Notes under the pieces: model-generated
Databases searched by the model: none
The model's input: the letters and a program-made list of their open reading frames with translations, nothing else
Told to the model about the DNA's origin: nothing
Made by a program: the position numbers and the translations under genes
Part shown: positions 16,512 to 25,482 of the stretch, in pieces
Numbering within the stretch: position 1 is the stretch's first letter
How the letters are laid out: each line of letters begins with the position of its first letter
Assembly (NCBI RefSeq): GCF_023746615.1
Contig: NZ_CP082276.1
Coordinates: 558,001 to 622,000 of the forward strand
DNA from: Grimontia kaedaensis
Lineage (GTDB): Bacteria; Pseudomonadota; Gammaproteobacteria; Enterobacterales; Vibrionaceae
Length of the DNA stretch: 64,000 nucleotides
Reading direction: 5' to 3'

Positions 16512-17543
16512 ATGAAAGCGCTAAACAACATTATTGAGAAAGCGAAAAAGTTGGACTCAAAAATTGTGCTGTGTGAAGGCGATGATAAACGGATTCTCAT
16601 CGCTGCCGCTCAGGCTCAACAAGGCGGAATTGCAAAGGTCGTTCTGGTTGGAGAAAGAGAGAAGCTACAAATGGCCGCTGATGAAGCTGACGTTCGACTG
16701 GATGATTTTGAAGTGATAGAACCTCAATCCAGCCCACTCACAGCCTCTCTGTCGGAGTTGTATCTATCGCTTCGGAAAAAGAAAGGCATCACGCCTAAGC
16801 AGGCATTGCAAGAAACGCTTAAGCCACTCAATTTTGCCAACCTTATGGTGGCCAAAGGACTCGCAGACGGCTCAGTCGCTGGGGCTGTGCACACAACGAA
16901 AGATGTGGTTCGCAGCGCAATACAAATCATTGGATTGGATGGCACCAGCACGATTGTGTCCAGCTTCTTTCTGATGATGCTGTGCCAGCCCTTCCACACC
17001 TTGAAAGGAGGACTGATTTTTTCAGATTGTGGGCTGGTGATTGATCCCTCCGACGAAGAACTGGCGAGCATTGCTATTGCAGCAGCGAAGAATGCAGAAA
17101 CCTTACTCATGGAAGAACCGAAAGTCGCGATGTTGTCTTTTTCAACCAGCGGCAGTGCACAGCACGAATCGGTCAGCAAGGTCGTCAGGGCATCTCAACG
17201 GATAAAGCAGCAGTTGCCGGACATTGCTATCGATGAAGATATCCAATTGGATGCGGCGATTGTCGCGGATATCGCGAAGAAGAAACTGCCTAATTCCAAC
17301 GTAAAAGGGAAATCGAATGTCCTCATTTTCCCTAACCTGGAGGCGGGCAACATTTGCTACAAGCTGGCAGAGCGTGTTGGAGGAGCGGTTGCGATTGGTC
17401 CTTTGTTGCAAGGCTTGGCAAAACCAGCGAATGACTTATCGAGGGGTTGCAGCGTGGATGACATTGTTAACGTTATCGCGGTGACGGTCGTACAAAAAGA
17501 GATAAACAGCTCAGTTGGCTACTCCAATGCGAGGAAATTATGA
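16512..17543 (+). CDS. pta: Phosphate acetyltransferase (short, C-terminal-domain type)
   Basis: Converts acetyl phosphate, the product of Xsc, to acetyl-CoA. At 343 residues it has only the catalytic PTA_PTB domain, lacking the N-terminal regulatory domains of housekeeping Pta; short forms are typical of xsc clusters. Seen are KIVLCEGDDKRILIAA, NLMVAKGLADGSVAGA, the MLSFSTSGSAQHE block, and NVLIFPNLEAGNICYKL with IGPLLQGLAKPANDLSRG near the end. A GTG at 16509 directly precedes the ATG at 16512, and the ribosome site is weak in either case. It follows tauM by about 100 bp and overlaps the FRG-domain gene by ATGA. Confidence 0.95.
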   Translation: MKALNNIIEKAKKLDSKIVLCEGDDKRILIAAAQAQQGGIAKVVLVGEREKLQMAADEADVRLDDFEVIEPQSSPLTASLSELYLSLRKKKGITPKQALQETLKPLNFANLMVAKGLADGSVAGAVHTTKDVVRSAIQIIGLDGTSTIVSSFFLMMLCQPFHTLKGGLIFSDCGLVIDPSDEELASIAIAAAKNAETLLMEEPKVAMLSFSTSGSAQHESVSKVVRASQRIKQQLPDIAIDEDIQLDAAIVADIAKKKLPNSNVKGKSNVLIFPNLEAGNICYKLAERVGGAVAIGPLLQGLAKPANDLSRGCSVDDIVNVIAVTVVQKEINSSVGYSNARKL

Positions 17544-18337
17544 ATCATATTAACTATATAGACTCACTGTCTGCCTTTACGGTAGCGGTTGAAAATATCA
17601 CCGAAACTAACAAAACCATGCTGTTTCGAGGTCAGCCAAATATCCGCTGCAAATTGCTCCCTCAGGCGGCTCGGGGTCATACCAAAACCGTAGAAACGGA
17701 AGCCAAGATGCTCGCGCATATCGCGGAGTATGGCCGGGACTATATCGATGTTGATAACCCTTCGACATGCCACTTACTGATGAAAGCGCACAACGCAGGC
17801 TTGGAAACCCGTTTGTTGGACTGGACGATTAACCCTTACGAGGCGCTATGGTACGCCTGTCATAGTTCAGGATCTCAGCCTCTTGTTTATGTACTGAACA
17901 CGGAAAGTATTCCACAACTGGGTATGGACGATGATCCTTTTGCGATTACACAAACACACATCATGCCAGTTTACGGAAAAGCCGCAGACAAAAACAAACG
18001 GCTAACTGTGCATGCCTCCACCCTTATTCAGGGCCGCCCTCAATTCACTGCATTGGAGGAGGAAGAAGGAATGCATGCCGCGTTGACTGAGCTTCCGATC
18101 ATGCCAGATCTAAAAGTTAAGATTATTCAAGAGCTTAATGAGTTTGGGGTCAATGAACACTCTATATACAACAACTTGTTCGGTCTGTGTCGCCATGTGA
18201 ACTTAATGTACGACAACAACCCATACGGTTGGATGCCTATGGATAACCGTTTCGCTGGCGCTGAGATGCAGGGCGAGGCAGCTGAGAATTTGCAGCAATT
18301 TAAGAAAAAATACGTGTCTGATTTTGATTTTGATTGA
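17540..18337 (+). CDS. FRG domain-containing protein
   Basis: A 265-residue protein with an FRG domain: TMLFRGQPNIRCKLLPQAARG near residues 28-48, an ETEAKMLAHIAEYG helix, and AHNAGLETRLLDWTINPYEALWYAC (about 82-106). FRG domains are found alone or in defence and mobile-element proteins, and their biochemical activity is not established. The ATG overlaps the pta stop by four bases, so it is translationally coupled to the taurine operon. What it contributes to sulfonate metabolism is unknown; it may be a regulator, or an unrelated gene that uses the operon promoter. Confidence 0.85.
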   Translation: MNHINYIDSLSAFTVAVENITETNKTMLFRGQPNIRCKLLPQAARGHTKTVETEAKMLAHIAEYGRDYIDVDNPSTCHLLMKAHNAGLETRLLDWTINPYEALWYACHSSGSQPLVYVLNTESIPQLGMDDDPFAITQTHIMPVYGKAADKNKRLTVHASTLIQGRPQFTALEEEEGMHAALTELPIMPDLKVKIIQELNEFGVNEHSIYNNLFGLCRHVNLMYDNNPYGWMPMDNRFAGAEMQGEAAENLQQFKKKYVSDFDFD

Positions 18338-18532
18338 TCGCTATTGTCTCCATTACCCACGAAGGGGTTCCCTCTAATCACTGGCGAAGATCAGCAGTTA
18401 GAGTGAAGCAACTTTCATTGATTGTAGGAATTTTCAATCTAAACGGTCGACACCGAACTGGTCTTTGCCCTCAGTCCAACCTAACATGCTGTAAAACAGA
18501 AAATGCGCTTTGAAACTCGAAAGGTGAGGGAT

Positions 18533-18880
18533 GTGAGAAAGACAGACAAGAAGATCGATAATTCACTAAGAAAGGCTCTAACCCAAGTGTGTGACATTGC
18601 CCAGTCAGAAAGCGATGGCTTCGAGTGGCTGACCCACTTTGTAAATTACGACAGATTCCCGAACTCTCTAAACGTCGTTTGTGTCTTTGACACCCAGGCA
18701 AATTTGGCGTTAGCCAACCAAGAAAGCTTTCATCGGCATATCAAAGATGCGTTGGATTCTATCGATATCAAAGTGAAAGATATGAGCAAGCACGTGCAAT
18801 TTGATACGGAAGAAAACTGCGAGAAAGAAAACAAGGGTAAATGGAATGTGCGTTTCCAGCAACAAGGCTTTCAGGTGTAA
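18533..18880 (+). CDS. Conserved hypothetical small protein
   Basis: A 115-residue soluble basic/acidic mixed protein that starts with RKTDKKIDNSLRKALTQVCDIA and contains WLTHFVNYDRFPNSLNVVCVFDT. Similar proteins occur in Vibrionaceae and are sometimes labelled 'Fis family', but no helix-turn-helix is evident, so no function is assigned. The GTG at 18533 is preferred because GGTGAGGGAT lies directly before it; an ATG at 18503 in the same frame has no ribosome site. It stands alone between the taurine operon and pldA. Confidence 0.6.
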   Translation: MRKTDKKIDNSLRKALTQVCDIAQSESDGFEWLTHFVNYDRFPNSLNVVCVFDTQANLALANQESFHRHIKDALDSIDIKVKDMSKHVQFDTEENCEKENKGKWNVRFQQQGFQV

Positions 18881-18996
18881 GGGTTTCAAGAAAGCATCGA
18901 TGGAGGCTAAAGTGTCTTCGAACGTTTCTTCTGGGCTCTTAAGATTCACCATTAAGGCAAGCCTTTTCTAGATTGCGGCGAATGAATCATTGCTGA

Positions 18997-19017
18997 GTCA
19001 CCCTCTAAAAGGGTGAC
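18997..19017 (+). other. Stem-loop upstream of pldA
   Basis: GTCACCC (18997-19003) and GGGTGAC (19011-19017) form a perfect 7-bp stem with loop TCTAAAA. There is no T-run, so terminator function is doubtful; it may end the preceding transcript or lie in the pldA leader. Confidence 0.35.
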
Positions 19018-19096
19018 CTGACAAGGTTTAGCTCTGTCTATACTCCCGAATTAGTCAGTTGAGCGCATGAAGTGCGATATACACTAGGGAGTATTG

Positions 19097-19873
19097 ATGA
19101 GATCTATATCTTTGGCACTGGGTTTTGTTTCGATCAGCAGCCTGTTGTTTTTCCCCTTAAGTGCAGCAGCAGCTGTCGAAGGACTATCTGCCCATAAAGA
19201 CAATTACTTCCTTCCTTTCTACAAAGAAAGTCGTGTTAACCAACAACGGTTCGAACCCCTAAACCCGAATGGAACAGAAGCGAAAGACACGTTTATACAG
19301 TTCCAGTTCAGTGCAAAGTACCAATTGTTTGAAGTTGGAAAAGACGGTCTTTACCTGGCCTATACCCAGAGATCTAACTGGGAAGCCTACGATACATCTG
19401 CCTACTTCAGAGACAGTTCCTATAACCCTGAGCTTTTCTATCGGCTGAATTTGGAGGCTTGGCAAATTGACATTGGTGCTGAGCATGAATCTAACGGGGC
19501 CGGTGGTGACAATGAGGTGAGCTGGAACCGCATTTATGTTGATGCCAGAAGAGATTGGGCGTGGGGTTATATAAGCTTTAAACCATGGGTCAGGGTAGGA
19601 AACGTAACCTACAATCCTGATATTTCCGATTTTCTGGGCTATGGACGGTTAACAGTAGGTTGGCAGCCCACAGAAACACAAGAAGTCAAACTGACAGTCA
19701 GTAACCTGTTTGCTGATGAATTGGATCACTTGTACTACGGTGTCAGTTGGAACTTACCTATCTACCAAGGCTTGAGAGGTTATCTAAAGGCAGAAACCGG
19801 ATATGGACTTACTGTGTCAAATTATCGCTTCGATGAAACGGCTTACGGTGTGGGTGTTGCATTTAGTTTCTAA
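19097..19873 (+). CDS. pldA: Outer membrane phospholipase A
   Basis: Outer-membrane beta-barrel phospholipase (OMPLA) that removes phospholipids misplaced in the outer leaflet. The 258-residue precursor has a signal peptide ending in an Ala-rich stretch (SAAAA). The catalytic residues are visible as H130-E-S132 in EHESNG and N144 in SWNR, with the same Ser-Asn spacing as E. coli H142/S144/N156. Alternating hydrophobic strands run to a C-terminal GVGVAFSF, a classic aromatic-terminated barrel strand. The ATG at 19097 follows AGGGAG by 5 bp; the in-frame TTG at 19094 is unlikely. Confidence 0.92.
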   Translation: MRSISLALGFVSISSLLFFPLSAAAAVEGLSAHKDNYFLPFYKESRVNQQRFEPLNPNGTEAKDTFIQFQFSAKYQLFEVGKDGLYLAYTQRSNWEAYDTSAYFRDSSYNPELFYRLNLEAWQIDIGAEHESNGAGGDNEVSWNRIYVDARRDWAWGYISFKPWVRVGNVTYNPDISDFLGYGRLTVGWQPTETQEVKLTVSNLFADELDHLYYGVSWNLPIYQGLRGYLKAETGYGLTVSNYRFDETAYGVGVAFSF

Positions 19874-20780
19874 CCCATTAAGAGACCTTATGAATTAAGT
19901 ATGAAATGTTGGGCGTAAATTAATTTTACGTCATGAAATATGTACAGGTCTGTATCTGGTTCTTTTGTCATGCTTAAGTTCTAATTGTTATTTTGTAACG
20001 TTAGCAGAGTTAGACAGCATGCTTAGGGCAAAAATTGACCAGCCTGGCAAAGACTTACCTGAGATTCAGGCAATAAATTGCTTAGACTGGTAAGAGCAGG
20101 TGTCTAACTCTTTGAATACTCGGAGTGACAATATTGGTCTGCAATTTGCTGTGTATCATGTCAGATTCATTTCTATAACTGAGGGACCGATGAAGTGAAG
20201 AATACTGTTGTGCCAACTCATTTTGATATGGCATATGCTGGTTTTGGTTCTTTTGCGTTGATATCTGGCTCTCTTGATGAGAAGAAGTATGACTGCGTTT
20301 GGCGCGTCTAGGAGTGACGTTAGCTGCCCACCTCAACCTTGAATCTTCAGGCCAGGGTAGAAGTGCTTGGGGAGAGTGTTGAAAGTGGCAAACCCGTTAC
20401 CAGACTAGAGATACCCTAGGTTTTAACAGTATTGAGATGTTTTATGGGGTAGCTAAAGTTGGCGTAATATTCAAGCAATCTAATAGCACTGGCTAGTGTT
20501 TATTTGGTTTATAGTTACTCTTCTCTACAATTAAATATGTAATTAATTTTTTTATTCGTTTCATCTTATTTAAGAAAGTAGGTGATTTGTACCAACTTCA
20601 TTTCTAATGCTTTTGTAATGCCCCTTATTGAGTCATTTGTCCAATAAACAATAAATCGCGACTGAGGTCTGGTTTTATTATTTCATGCCTGTAATTTAGT
20701 AAATTATACCTTGTCTATGCTCGTACTATTGAATAATCATAATTATAAAATTTTTACGCTTATATAGTCTCCTCGATGAA

Positions 20781-20853
20781 GGTTATCGGCATAGGCGTTT
20801 TAGCGAAAAGCTGATAAGAACCACAGAAAGTTTCTCCATAGGATTTTTCTGTG
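20781..20853 (+). other. Two consecutive stem-loops in the T6SS upstream region
   Basis: GGTTATCGGC (20781-20790) pairs with GCTGATAA...CC (20810-20822, three-base bulge, one G-U). CACAGAAA (20822-20829) pairs perfectly with TTTCTGTG (20846-20853). They could belong to a structured 5' leader of tssB or to an unannotated small RNA; no known Rfam family was recognised. Confidence 0.3.
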
Positions 20854-21073
20854 AGTATCTAAAAATACTAATAAATACATGACGTTGGTTGGCAAGGTTC
20901 TAAGGTGGTACAAGCTTAACAAGTGAATCATAATTGAATGTTATGCATTTTGTCGCAAGCATTTACGGCGAATTTATTTTGCATTGCATTGAATTTTTAC
21001 TTGTTCTCTTCTTTTTCCCTCCAAAGTTCTTTTTGCTGTAAACACAGATTAATTAGCGATCTCTAACATAGTC

Positions 21074-21111
21074 GTTTCTTAACGAAAGAAACCCGGCTTG
21101 GGTTTGTTTTT
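21074..21111 (+). terminator. Terminator-like hairpin with a competing stem in the tssB leader
   Basis: AAACCC (21089-21094) and GGGTTT (21100-21105) form a stem with loop GGCTT, followed by GTTTTTCTT, a Rho-independent terminator shape. An upstream stem GTTTCTT (21074-21080)/AAGAAAC (21086-21092) shares the bases AAAC with it, so only one can form. It is about 150 bp before tssB. An attenuation switch is a reasonable inference, but stems are short. Confidence 0.4.
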
Positions 21112-21259
21112 CTTAATTTCTTCTGCCTCGGATGTAGCAGGAGAGGTTGGCTGCTTTGAAGTGTTTTTCTCCGATTTGAATAACACCTTAATGCAGCGTG
21201 AAATCGATGCTTAAACATGTTTAATCCGTAAAGTCTCTATAGCGAAAGGAGAGCGTAAA

Positions 21260-21772
21260 ATGGCGAAAGAGGGAAGTGTTGCTCCAAAAGAACGTATTAA
21301 CATTAAATACGTTCCAGCAACCGGCGATGCTCAGGCGGAGATTGAACTCCCGCTGAAAATGGTCGTTTTGGGCGACTTCAAAGGTCACCCAGAAGACACC
21401 TCAATCGAAGAACGCGAAGCCGTATCTGTCGATAAAAACAACTTCACCTCGGTCATGCGAGAGAGCAACCTTTCGGTGACTACTTCAGTGCCAAACGTGA
21501 TGACAGAAGAGGAAGGTCAAGATCTTCCTGTCGAATTGTCGTTCAAGTCTTTGGCGGATTTCTCCCCAGATTCAGTAGCAAACCAGGTGCCTGAGCTGAA
21601 GAAGCTTGTTGAGCTTCGCGAAGCACTGGTTGCTCTCAAAGGCCCGTTAGGCAATATCCCTGCTTTCCGCGCCCGTCTCCAAGAGCTGCTGGCATCTGAA
21701 GATTCCCGCGAGAAATTACTCGCTGAACTGGAGCTGGTGGGTGCTGAAGAGCAACCGGCTGACGAACAGTAA
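21260..21772 (+). CDS. tssB: T6SS contractile sheath small subunit TssB (VipA)
   Basis: Small sheath protein that assembles with TssC into the contractile cytoplasmic sheath. The 170 residues show the TssB pattern: KERINIKYVPATGDAQAEIELPLK, the strongly conserved MVVLGDFKG, a VDKNNFTSVM stretch, and LPVELSFKSLADFSPD. The C-terminal helices LKKLVELREALVALKGPLGN contact the ATPase and sheath partner in homologues. AAAGGAGAG precedes the ATG. It opens the T6SS operon and lies 29 bp before tssC. Confidence 0.97.
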   Translation: MAKEGSVAPKERINIKYVPATGDAQAEIELPLKMVVLGDFKGHPEDTSIEEREAVSVDKNNFTSVMRESNLSVTTSVPNVMTEEEGQDLPVELSFKSLADFSPDSVANQVPELKKLVELREALVALKGPLGNIPAFRARLQELLASEDSREKLLAELELVGAEEQPADEQ

Positions 21773-21801
21773 TCAACGCAGAAGAGAAAAGGATTTTGTT
21801 A

Positions 21802-23274
21802 ATGTCCGTACAAGAGAAAACGCTTGAGAGTTCTGCCTATGAATCTGGCAGTCTGCTCGACGACATCATGGCTCAAACCCGCATGGCACCTAGCGAAGAA
21901 GGCTATGATGTTGCCAAAAAAGGTGTAGCTGCATTCATTGAAAACCTGATTGGTTCAGACCAGCAGGAAGAACCAGTCAACAAAGCTCTGGTAGACCAGA
22001 TGCTGGTTGAACTGGATAAGAAAATCAGTGCCCAGATGGATGAAATCCTCCACAGCGAGCCTGTTCAGCAAATGGAATCTTCATGGCGTGGCCTGAAGTT
22101 GCTGGTTGACCGCACTGATTTCCGCGAAAACATCAAAATTGAAGTGCTCCATGCTACGAAACAAGAACTGCTGGATGATTTTGAATTTGCTCCTGAGACC
22201 ACGCAATCTGGTCTTTACAAGCATGTTTACTCAGCAGGTTATGGCCAGTTTGGTGGTGAACCAGTGGGTGCTATTGTTGGTAATTATGCGTTCACGCCAA
22301 GCACTCCAGACATGAAGCTGCTGCAATATGTCGGTTCAGTAGGGGCAATGGCTCATGCGCCATTCCTGTCTTCAGTGGCACCGGAGTTCTTCGGTATCGA
22401 CTCTTTCGAAGAGTTGCCAAACCTGAAAGATCTGTCTGCTACTTTCGAAAGCCCGCGTTACACCAAATGGCGTTCACTGCGCGAGTCTGAAGATGCGCGC
22501 TACCTGGGTCTGACTGCACCACGTTTCCTGTTGCGTGTTCCTTACGATCCAGTTGAAAACCCAATCACGTCTTTCAACTACCGTGAAAACGTATCGGATT
22601 CACACGAAAGCTACCTTTGGGGCAACACTGCGTTCGCACTGGCTTCACGTTTGACCGATAGCTTCGCGAAATACCGCTGGTGTCCGAACATCATTGGTCC
22701 ACAAAGTGGCGGTGCAGTGGAAGATCTGCCTGTTCACCTGTTTGAATCATTGGGTGCGCTTCAAGCAAAAATCCCTACCGAAGTGCTTATCACTGACCGC
22801 AAAGAATTTGAGCTGGCCGAAGAAGGCTTTATCTCTCTGACAATGCGTAAAGGCAGCGATAACGCCGCGTTCTTCTCTGCTAACTCTATCCAGAAGCCAA
22901 AAGTGTTCCCGAACACCAAAGAAGGCAAAGAAGCAGAGACCAACTACAAGCTGGGTACCCAGCTGCCATACATGATGATCATTAACCGTTTGGCGCACTA
23001 CATCAAAGTGCTGCAACGCGAACAGATCGGTTCTTGGAAAGAACGTCAGGATCTGGAGCGTGAGCTGAACACTTGGGTTCGTCAGTATGTCGCAGATCAG
23101 GAAAACCCACCGGCAGAAGTCCGCAGCCGTCGTCCACTTCGCGCAGCGAAAGTGGAAGTGATGGACGTGGAAGGCGATCCGGGTTGGTATCAGGTTTCTC
23201 TGGCTGTTCGTCCTCACTTCAAGTACATGGGCGCGAACTTCGAACTGTCTTTGGTAGGCCGTCTGGATCAGTAA
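21802..23274 (+). CDS. tssC: T6SS contractile sheath large subunit TssC (VipB)
   Basis: Large sheath subunit of 490 residues; with TssB it forms the sheath whose contraction drives the Hcp tube. Typical segments include VQQMESSWRGLKLLVDRTDF, FGGEPVGAIVGNYAF, GSVGAMAHAPFLSSVAPEFF and a conserved C-terminal half with LPYMMIINRLAHYIKVLQRE. The ATG at 21802 has AAAAGGA about 8 bp upstream; an in-frame TTG at 21796 is less likely. It is followed after 3 bp by tssE. Confidence 0.98.
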   Translation: MSVQEKTLESSAYESGSLLDDIMAQTRMAPSEEGYDVAKKGVAAFIENLIGSDQQEEPVNKALVDQMLVELDKKISAQMDEILHSEPVQQMESSWRGLKLLVDRTDFRENIKIEVLHATKQELLDDFEFAPETTQSGLYKHVYSAGYGQFGGEPVGAIVGNYAFTPSTPDMKLLQYVGSVGAMAHAPFLSSVAPEFFGIDSFEELPNLKDLSATFESPRYTKWRSLRESEDARYLGLTAPRFLLRVPYDPVENPITSFNYRENVSDSHESYLWGNTAFALASRLTDSFAKYRWCPNIIGPQSGGAVEDLPVHLFESLGALQAKIPTEVLITDRKEFELAEEGFISLTMRKGSDNAAFFSANSIQKPKVFPNTKEGKEAETNYKLGTQLPYMMIINRLAHYIKVLQREQIGSWKERQDLERELNTWVRQYVADQENPPAEVRSRRPLRAAKVEVMDVEGDPGWYQVSLAVRPHFKYMGANFELSLVGRLDQ

Positions 23275-23277
23275 TCC

Positions 23278-23715
23278 ATGGCTTTACCTGACGCAGAGGA
23301 CTCCGCGTACGGCGTCAGCTTCTTCCAACGGTTAGAAACTGACGCACCAAAGCGGTCTGTCACTCAGGGACCAGATACCGATGAGGTTCTGCAGTCGTTG
23401 AAAAGAAATGTCACCAATCTTCTGAATGCGCGAATGGGAGAGTCCCTTAGCGCACCGGATCTTGGGTTGGTTGATTTCAACGACGCGTCCCTGAGTTCAC
23501 ATGACTTGGCTTTGCAGATACGCCGAGCCATTCGACGATGCATTGAAACCTATGAACCACGGATAAAGAGCATGGATATCCATGTGTTACCGGACAACGG
23601 TTCTCCGCTGAATCTCAGGTTTCAAGTTACCGCATCAATCAATGCAGGAGCCTTGCACAGGAATGTGCAAATGGAACTTCTGTTGGATAGCAATCGAAAG
23701 TACAGAGTAGTTTAA
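23278..23715 (+). CDS. tssE: T6SS baseplate subunit TssE (gp25-like)
   Basis: Baseplate wedge component homologous to phage T4 gp25. The 145-residue protein contains VLQSLKRNVTNLLNARMGE and the central GLVDFNDASLSSHDLALQIRR, where the gp25 fold begins, plus a C-terminal beta region. No distinct ribosome site is seen and the ATG is 3 bp after the tssC stop, suggesting translational coupling. Separate in sequence from the eCIS gp25 at 60692. Confidence 0.93.
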   Translation: MALPDAEDSAYGVSFFQRLETDAPKRSVTQGPDTDEVLQSLKRNVTNLLNARMGESLSAPDLGLVDFNDASLSSHDLALQIRRAIRRCIETYEPRIKSMDIHVLPDNGSPLNLRFQVTASINAGALHRNVQMELLLDSNRKYRVV

Positions 23716-25482
23716 GTGTCACGGAATCGATTTTTCAGGGATGAGCTGGCGTTCTTGCGTGAGCAGGGCGTGGAGTTTACAGAAGTTTACCCTCAGCTTG
23801 CCCGCTTTCTGAACAGCAGAAATACCGACCCGGATGTCGAGCGTTTACTTGAGGGTTTTGCATTTCTGACGGGAAGATTGCGTGAAAAAGTCGAAGACGA
23901 ATTTCCTGAACTCACTCACTCGATTATCAATATGCTGTGGCCGAACTATCTTCGTCCGGTCCCCAGCATCAGCATTGCACAATTCTCCCCAGACGAAAAA
24001 GCGCTGACTTACGCCCAACAAATCGAGAAAGGCACACAACTTGATGCCAATCCTGTGTTTGGCACTGTTTGTCATTTCAGGACCTGTCGTAATGTCGATA
24101 TTTATCCATTGCGTCGCGACAAAGTCTCCACCGTTCATACCCGAGATGCATCGCTGGTTGATGTTGAGCTGACGATTCTCGGCGATCAAATGGCGGGTCA
24201 GCTGGGCTTGAACTCACTGCGTTTCTTCCTTGGAGGTGAAACCTACAGCGCTGAAATGCTTTATCTCTGGTTGAGTCATTACCTCGATAAAGTTGAAGTG
24301 GTGACTGGCGACAAAGTTGTCACTTTACCCAAAAACAGTTTCAGAGCCGTCGGCTTTGACAGCGATGATGCCATCTTGCCGTATCCGAAAAACGTCTATG
24401 AAGGTTACCGCATTTTGCAGGAATATCTCTCGTTTCCTGAAGCCTATCTGTTTTTCGATGTCCCCAATCTTGGCAAGTTTGTCCCTCAGGAAGCGCAGGG
24501 GAAAATTACACTGCGATTCAGCTTTTCAAAAACGCTTCCGCCTGATGTCCGCGTGAAAGATGAAAGTTTTGAGCTTTACTGCACGCCGATCATCAACCTC
24601 TTTTCTCACGATGCGGATCCGATTGATCTCAACGGGAAAAGCACTGAATACAAGATTACGCCTTCCAGCCGTTATGCCTCGCACTACGAAATATTCAGTG
24701 TGGATTTGGTTCAGGGCTGGCAGGAAAACAATGTAGGACGCATTCGCGGTCAGGTTCGCACCTATACGCCATTTGAAAGCTTTCAGCATGAAATCGAGCG
24801 TGCGCGCGATAGAAAAGCGCTCTACTACCGCGTTCGTGTGAAAGACAGTGTTCACACTGATGGCTTTGATCACCATATCTCTTTCGTCCGAAGTGATGAG
24901 ACCGAGTGTGTGGATTTCAGCGAGGCGATCTCTCTAAGTTTGACCTGCACAAACCGTCAATTGCCTTTGGAGCTAGGAAAAGGCGATATCAGCATCCCAA
25001 CGGATTCTTCGCCCGCGTATGCCAAGTTCAGCAACCTGACCGAACCGACTGCGCCCATGCGCCCAATGCTTGATGGCACCTTACTTTGGACGCTGATTTC
25101 CAATTTGTCGCTTAACTATCTGTCATTACTCTCCAAGGATGCGCTCTCTTCAGTTTTGCGAGCTTATGACTTCCGCGCCTTGGTTGACCGTCAGGCAGAG
25201 CGTGTATCACGCCAGCGTTTGGATGGCATTGTAGATATCCAATCCAAGCCGATCGAAAAACTCATTCGTGGCCTTCCGGTTCGCGGATTGCGTTCAGAAA
25301 TTACCTTAACCCAAAGTGCGTTTGGCTCTGAGGGCGAGCTTTACATTTTCGGTACCGTACTTAGCCGATTCTTCTCACTTTACGCCAGCATCAACTCCTT
25401 CCACGAGTTGGTGATCATCAATGCTGATAATCAGGAAAGGTATACATGGGGCATTCAGAACGGACAGCAACCTCTGATATAG
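23716..25482 (+). CDS. tssF: T6SS baseplate subunit TssF (VasA)
   Basis: Large baseplate wedge protein (588 residues), equivalent to phage gp6-type wedge in the TssEFGK baseplate. It begins NRFFRDELAFLREQGVEF, typical of TssF, and carries the conserved FLTGRLREKVEDEFPELTHSIINMLWPNYLRPVPS-type segment. The start is GTG immediately after the tssE stop. The 3' end overlaps tssG by 37 bp. Confidence 0.96.
   Translation: MSRNRFFRDELAFLREQGVEFTEVYPQLARFLNSRNTDPDVERLLEGFAFLTGRLREKVEDEFPELTHSIINMLWPNYLRPVPSISIAQFSPDEKALTYAQQIEKGTQLDANPVFGTVCHFRTCRNVDIYPLRRDKVSTVHTRDASLVDVELTILGDQMAGQLGLNSLRFFLGGETYSAEMLYLWLSHYLDKVEVVTGDKVVTLPKNSFRAVGFDSDDAILPYPKNVYEGYRILQEYLSFPEAYLFFDVPNLGKFVPQEAQGKITLRFSFSKTLPPDVRVKDESFELYCTPIINLFSHDADPIDLNGKSTEYKITPSSRYASHYEIFSVDLVQGWQENNVGRIRGQVRTYTPFESFQHEIERARDRKALYYRVRVKDSVHTDGFDHHISFVRSDETECVDFSEAISLSLTCTNRQLPLELGKGDISIPTDSSPAYAKFSNLTEPTAPMRPMLDGTLLWTLISNLSLNYLSLLSKDALSSVLRAYDFRALVDRQAERVSRQRLDGIVDIQSKPIEKLIRGLPVRGLRSEITLTQSAFGSEGELYIFGTVLSRFFSLYASINSFHELVIINADNQERYTWGIQNGQQPLI

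Larger units (their letters stand above)
19874..21259 (+). other. 1.39-kb intergenic region upstream of the T6SS, no convincing gene
   Basis: No long reading frame with coding character is present; the stretch is visibly AT-rich, especially 20480-21060. It contains a small AT hairpin after pldA (CGTAAA/TTTACG, 19914-19930), a 38-codon GTG ORF at 20195-20311, and stem-loops at 20781-20822, 20822-20853 and 21074-21105. It must carry the promoter of the T6SS operon. No clear -24/-12 sigma-54 element was found by eye. Confidence 0.6.

Noticed and set aside
18533..18880. Fis-family transcription factor
   Set aside because: Similar proteins are sometimes given that name, but no Fis helix-turn-helix is visible in this sequence.
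18997..19017. Rho-independent terminator before pldA
   Set aside because: A perfect stem, but it is followed by CTGACAAGG with no T-run; kept only as a stem-loop.
20082..20336. 84-codon minus-strand ORF in the T6SS upstream gap
   Set aside because: Composition is not protein-like (Gln/His/Ser-rich), it has no ribosome site, and it overlaps the small plus-strand frame; treated as chance.
20781..20853. c-di-GMP (GEMM) riboswitch or Qrr-type small RNA
   Set aside because: The conserved cores of GEMM and Qrr RNAs are not present; only generic hairpins are seen.
19874..21259. Sigma-54 (-24/-12) promoter before tssB
   Set aside because: Several GG and GC dinucleotides were examined, but none has the required GG-N10-GC spacing with a TGGCAC-like -24; VasH targets are probably the unlinked hcp operons.
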